Assembly: GCA_002897115.2 (NCBI GenBank) | Contig: BCIH01000001.1 | Coordinates: 174,364-211,301, forward strand | Direction of reading: 5' to 3' | DNA: 36,938 nt | Source: Prototheca cutis | Taxonomy: Eukaryota > Chlorophyta > Trebouxiophyceae > Chlorellales > Chlorellaceae | Shown here: piece after piece, positions 34,324-36,938 of the stretch | Position numbering within the stretch: the stretch's first letter is position 1 | Layout: every line of letters starts with the position of its first letter | The notes under the pieces: model-generated | What the model was told of the DNA's origin: nothing | Databases searched by the model: none | Seen by the model: the letters and a program-made list of their open reading frames with translations, nothing else | Translations under genes and position numbers: made by a program

Positions 34324-36511
34324 TGTTGGGGGAATGCCAGCAGTGGCGGCGGCGGCAGCGGTCGCGGTCTGGGCGCACACGGTAGTGGCAGTTTTTAATC
34401 TGCGCCCACAAGACCGCAGGCCTTCCGTCAGCACGGGGCTATGGCTGTCTGTCCCCATCGCCCCCGGCCCTCCCTGTTGCAACGGTCAGATTGCCCCTAA
34501 CAGCACCGCCTCTCCCTCAAAAACAACTCACTTCGTCAGGAGGAACAGCGGCGGCGGGAGTTTGCGCAGCGGGAGCAGCAGCTGGCAGACCTGTTTGCTC
34601 AAGATTTTACCTCGCCCTTTGTACGCCTGCGGGGTGCCGGCACTGCAGCCTTTGCCAGGCAGGCCGTGGCAGCGTCTGGCGGCGCCGGGGCTGGGGTCAA
34701 AGCACTGCGGGGCGCAGGGCCCTCCTTGACTGGACAGGCCGCAGCTGGAGGGCCGGCTCCAAGCCCGGGCAACCCCATCCAGCTGGCTGGGCCGGAGTCC
34801 ACGGCCCACATGTCGCACTCCCAGCGCGTACAGGCCTGTGCCGATGCTTTCCAGGTCATCTCCTCTGGAACAGGTGCGATCATGATGCGTGTGTGCAGGG
34901 GAATGGCCTAGACTTTGTTGCGCTTGCACGGGCAGAACACCTTGTGTCTTCCCCCCCATCCCAAAGAAGAGAAAATCGTTGGCACAATCACCCTGACGCA
35001 CGCAGGGTACGCAAGCATGGACGATCTCGCGGCAGATCTGGGGGCTATGCAGGAGCAGGCGTACACTCTGTTTCGCCACGTGGCCGAGACCCAGCTTGCC
35101 GCGAACGGGCTGCAGGAGGAGGCCGCCCGCCTGGCAGCCGACACGGCAGCAGTCCTGGAAGAGAACCGTGCCGCCAAGGACGCTGAAGCCAAGGCCTCCA
35201 TCCTCATGGCAAGCATTGTTGTCATGGTAGCCGATGTGCCAGGGCGATACATCTGGATGTGTACTGCTGTTGCTGCGCATGACAAACAGGGCCCCTGGGC
35301 TGACCCTGGGCAGTGCATGAACAAACCAACAGNCGCTACGACAAGATTCCATTTCCCCCACTGCAACACATTGCTCCCTCCCATGCCTGATCATGCCCTC
35401 AGGCACTGGAAGAGAGGAAGCAGGGCATGCACAAGCAGGTCGAGGAGCTAGAAGGGCAGTTCCTGGCCACAAATACTTCGCTCGCCGAAGCAGCAGCCGT
35501 TGTCGATGAGCTGCTGCGGATCGCAGGGTACGCAGGGTCGGGCACGCTTGTGCATGTGGGGGCCCGCCCTGTCACCCCANGGCACACATCCATGCAGAGA
35601 GACGCTGCCACGGATTATGTGCAAAGCCCATGTTTCACCCCATGGGGCCCCCCTAGGCCCCAGAACACATTCAGCACAGTACGCCATGAATATCCCTCCC
35701 CCTGACTCCCCTTTGACTCCCTGCAGCATCCCACGGAGTGGCAGCAGTGCCTCAGAGGCCACTGAAGTGGGATCTGAACTGCACAATGGGCCACACAGCT
35801 CACTGGTCCACGACATTGGGCTGCTGGAGCGCTTTGCCGTCTCAGCATCACAGGTGTGTGTTTTGTTTTTTTGTTTTTGTTTTTTTTGGGGGGGGGGGGC
35901 ATTGTGCATGGCATGTGGGCCTGGGATTGTCACCTCTGATGGTCCTGCTGTGCCTTGCACCAGGGAAAACCGACAGGCACAGCAATGACCTTTGCCAACC
36001 CGCGACTCGAATTCTAGTCAGCCTGCAGCGTGGCAGGTCCTACCAACCCTGCAGCCGGTCGCAGNCACAGCAGCAGNAATTGCAAGACTCACTCCCAGCC
36101 ATCTCGATATTTCACTGTGCAGGTGGACGCGGCATTGCAGTTCAGGGAGTCTGACCTGANGCCGTGGAGCGAGTCGTCCTTTGACTCAGGGGATCGATCC
36201 AAGGGNCAGAGCAAGATCCGGTCGNCCATCCCCTCGGTCTATCGGGACAGGGTCCGCCGGCGCCGGGCCGGCCCCAGATCCAAAGGTGATCCTNGGGATA
36301 TCTTGTGGCATGTGATCATTTATCCACTGCCCTTTGGTGGCCGTGGTGTTATGGCCTTGGCGGCCAACGCTTGGTATNCATGCAAAGAGCTCCCCTCATC
36401 TACATCCCTGCAGGCGGGCAGCACCCGCCGTCGCTAGTCCTCACTGCCAACCAACCTCTGGATCGAGCGATGCTAAGACAGCACGTCCAGAAGACATATG
36501 GAAGCAAATGA
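32885..36511 (+). CDS. Outer dynein arm docking complex protein, ODA1/CCDC114/CCDC63 family
   Basis: Proteins of this family (Chlamydomonas ODA1/DC2; human CCDC114 and CCDC63) form the coiled-coil base that fixes outer dynein arms to axonemal doublets of motile cilia. Eleven exons are placed: 32885-32931, 33065-33212 (or 33218), 33375-33497, 33756-33847, 34021-34270, 34540-34873, 34967-35208 (or 35226), 35403-35527, 35727-35853, 36123-36285 and 36414-36511. The product is about 582-590 residues, within the family range (about 550-670). Residues 20-250 are coiled coil (ISADNQVLKEQLVLENRF, RRLKLLEDQLQAAQTRRSEL, DISAAHEARERALAMAT, LEQEWRKLTQLLDMERHAR). The block GYASMDDLAADLGAMQEQAY followed by TLFRHVAE fits the family's conserved segment after the main coil. 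The 111 residues of exon 6 include a Gly/Ala-rich insert. Ambiguous bases fall in exon 10 (36160, 36206, 36225). Assignment to the ODA1 branch rather than ODA3/CCDC151 is likely, not certain. Confidence 0.8.
34287..34324 (+). repeat. TTTC tetranucleotide repeat in intron 5 of the docking gene
   Basis: About nine TTTC units lie early in the intron between exons 5 and 6, followed by TTTGTTGGG. Confidence 0.85.
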
Positions 36512-36938
36512 CATGACCAGTACCATTGTTTTGCCGTGTTGAACGAGACCTGTTGCCATGCGTTGAGGCGCCCGTCCATCCCGGGAATGGCACGGATCTC
36601 CCAAATCCCTTTCAGGCCCTCCCGCGCAGCAACCCCTCGTACGACCGCGCGATAATATTTATTCCGCACCAAAAGACCAGTCTGAGAACAGGGCGGGGCC
36701 AGGAAGGAGCGCGCTCGTGAGCAATCGCCCTGCGACGTTCGGGGGCTGCGCAGTTGTGGGGGACGGGGCCACCAAGCCGCGCGTGCAGGCTCTTGCAACG
36801 CCTGTTTACTCCAGAAATCAAGATAATGAAGCTATTTCGGGGATTGAGGATGCAAATGGGAGTTGTAACTCTGCGATTATGCCGGTTTCTCGTTCGGCGC
36901 CCTGCTCGACGTCACCTGCAGCTACAAATGGAGGAAGG
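36512..36938. other. Downstream of the docking gene to the window end
   Basis: No gene was recognised. A TGTAA at 36864-36868, about 350 bases after the stop, is a candidate polyadenylation signal for the docking gene. Short open frames on both strands show no similarity. Confidence 0.5.

Overview
This is a nuclear contig from a eukaryote, most likely a green alga (Chlorophyta). The genes are intron-rich with short introns. Exon GC varies strongly (45 of 60 bases at 21481-21540, against 28 of 60 in the gap at 6541-6600). The vacuolar ATPase A subunit reads like the plant form. Several genes have a TGTAA motif downstream, the usual green-algal polyadenylation signal. I cannot name a genus. There is no operon, mobile element, CRISPR array, tRNA or rRNA that I can support. 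Isolated N bases are scattered through the window and cluster near 36.1-36.4 kb.

Layout: an SLC9B/NHA-type cation/proton antiporter (+, 5' end off the window, 60-2222) converges on SNU23/ZMAT2 (-, 2511-3874). SNU23 is divergent from IWS1/SPN1 (+, 4144-6290). A 2.4-kb lower-GC gap without a gene (6291-8732) follows. Then come four minus-strand genes: eIF4G (8733-15332), an unrecognised 149-residue coiled-coil protein (16268-17024), an Mpv17/PMP22-family membrane protein (17214-18643) and transportin-1 (19154-22531). Transportin is divergent from SF3B2 (+, 23001-26566), followed in tandem by DIM1/TXNL4A (+, 26919-28081). DIM1 converges on histone H2B (-, 28446-29279). V-ATPase subunit A (-, 29809-32329) is divergent from an outer-dynein-arm docking-complex protein of the ODA1/CCDC114/CCDC63 family (+, 32885-36511). 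Exon boundaries were placed by requiring splice dinucleotides, matching phases and agreement with the conserved protein families. Most genes close perfectly in phase; the exceptions are stated in their entries.

Functionally these are housekeeping genes. Three spliceosome proteins (SNU23, SF3B2, DIM1) plus IWS1, eIF4G, transportin and H2B make the window rich in gene-expression machinery. The remainder are ion transport (NHA, V-ATPase), a small organelle membrane protein and a motile-cilium protein. I found no undescribed multi-gene system. The most useful leads are the cilium docking gene, two introns that only work with GC-AG splicing, facing polyadenylation signals between DIM1 and H2B, the unknown coiled-coil gene, and the anomalous 6.3-8.7 kb gap.
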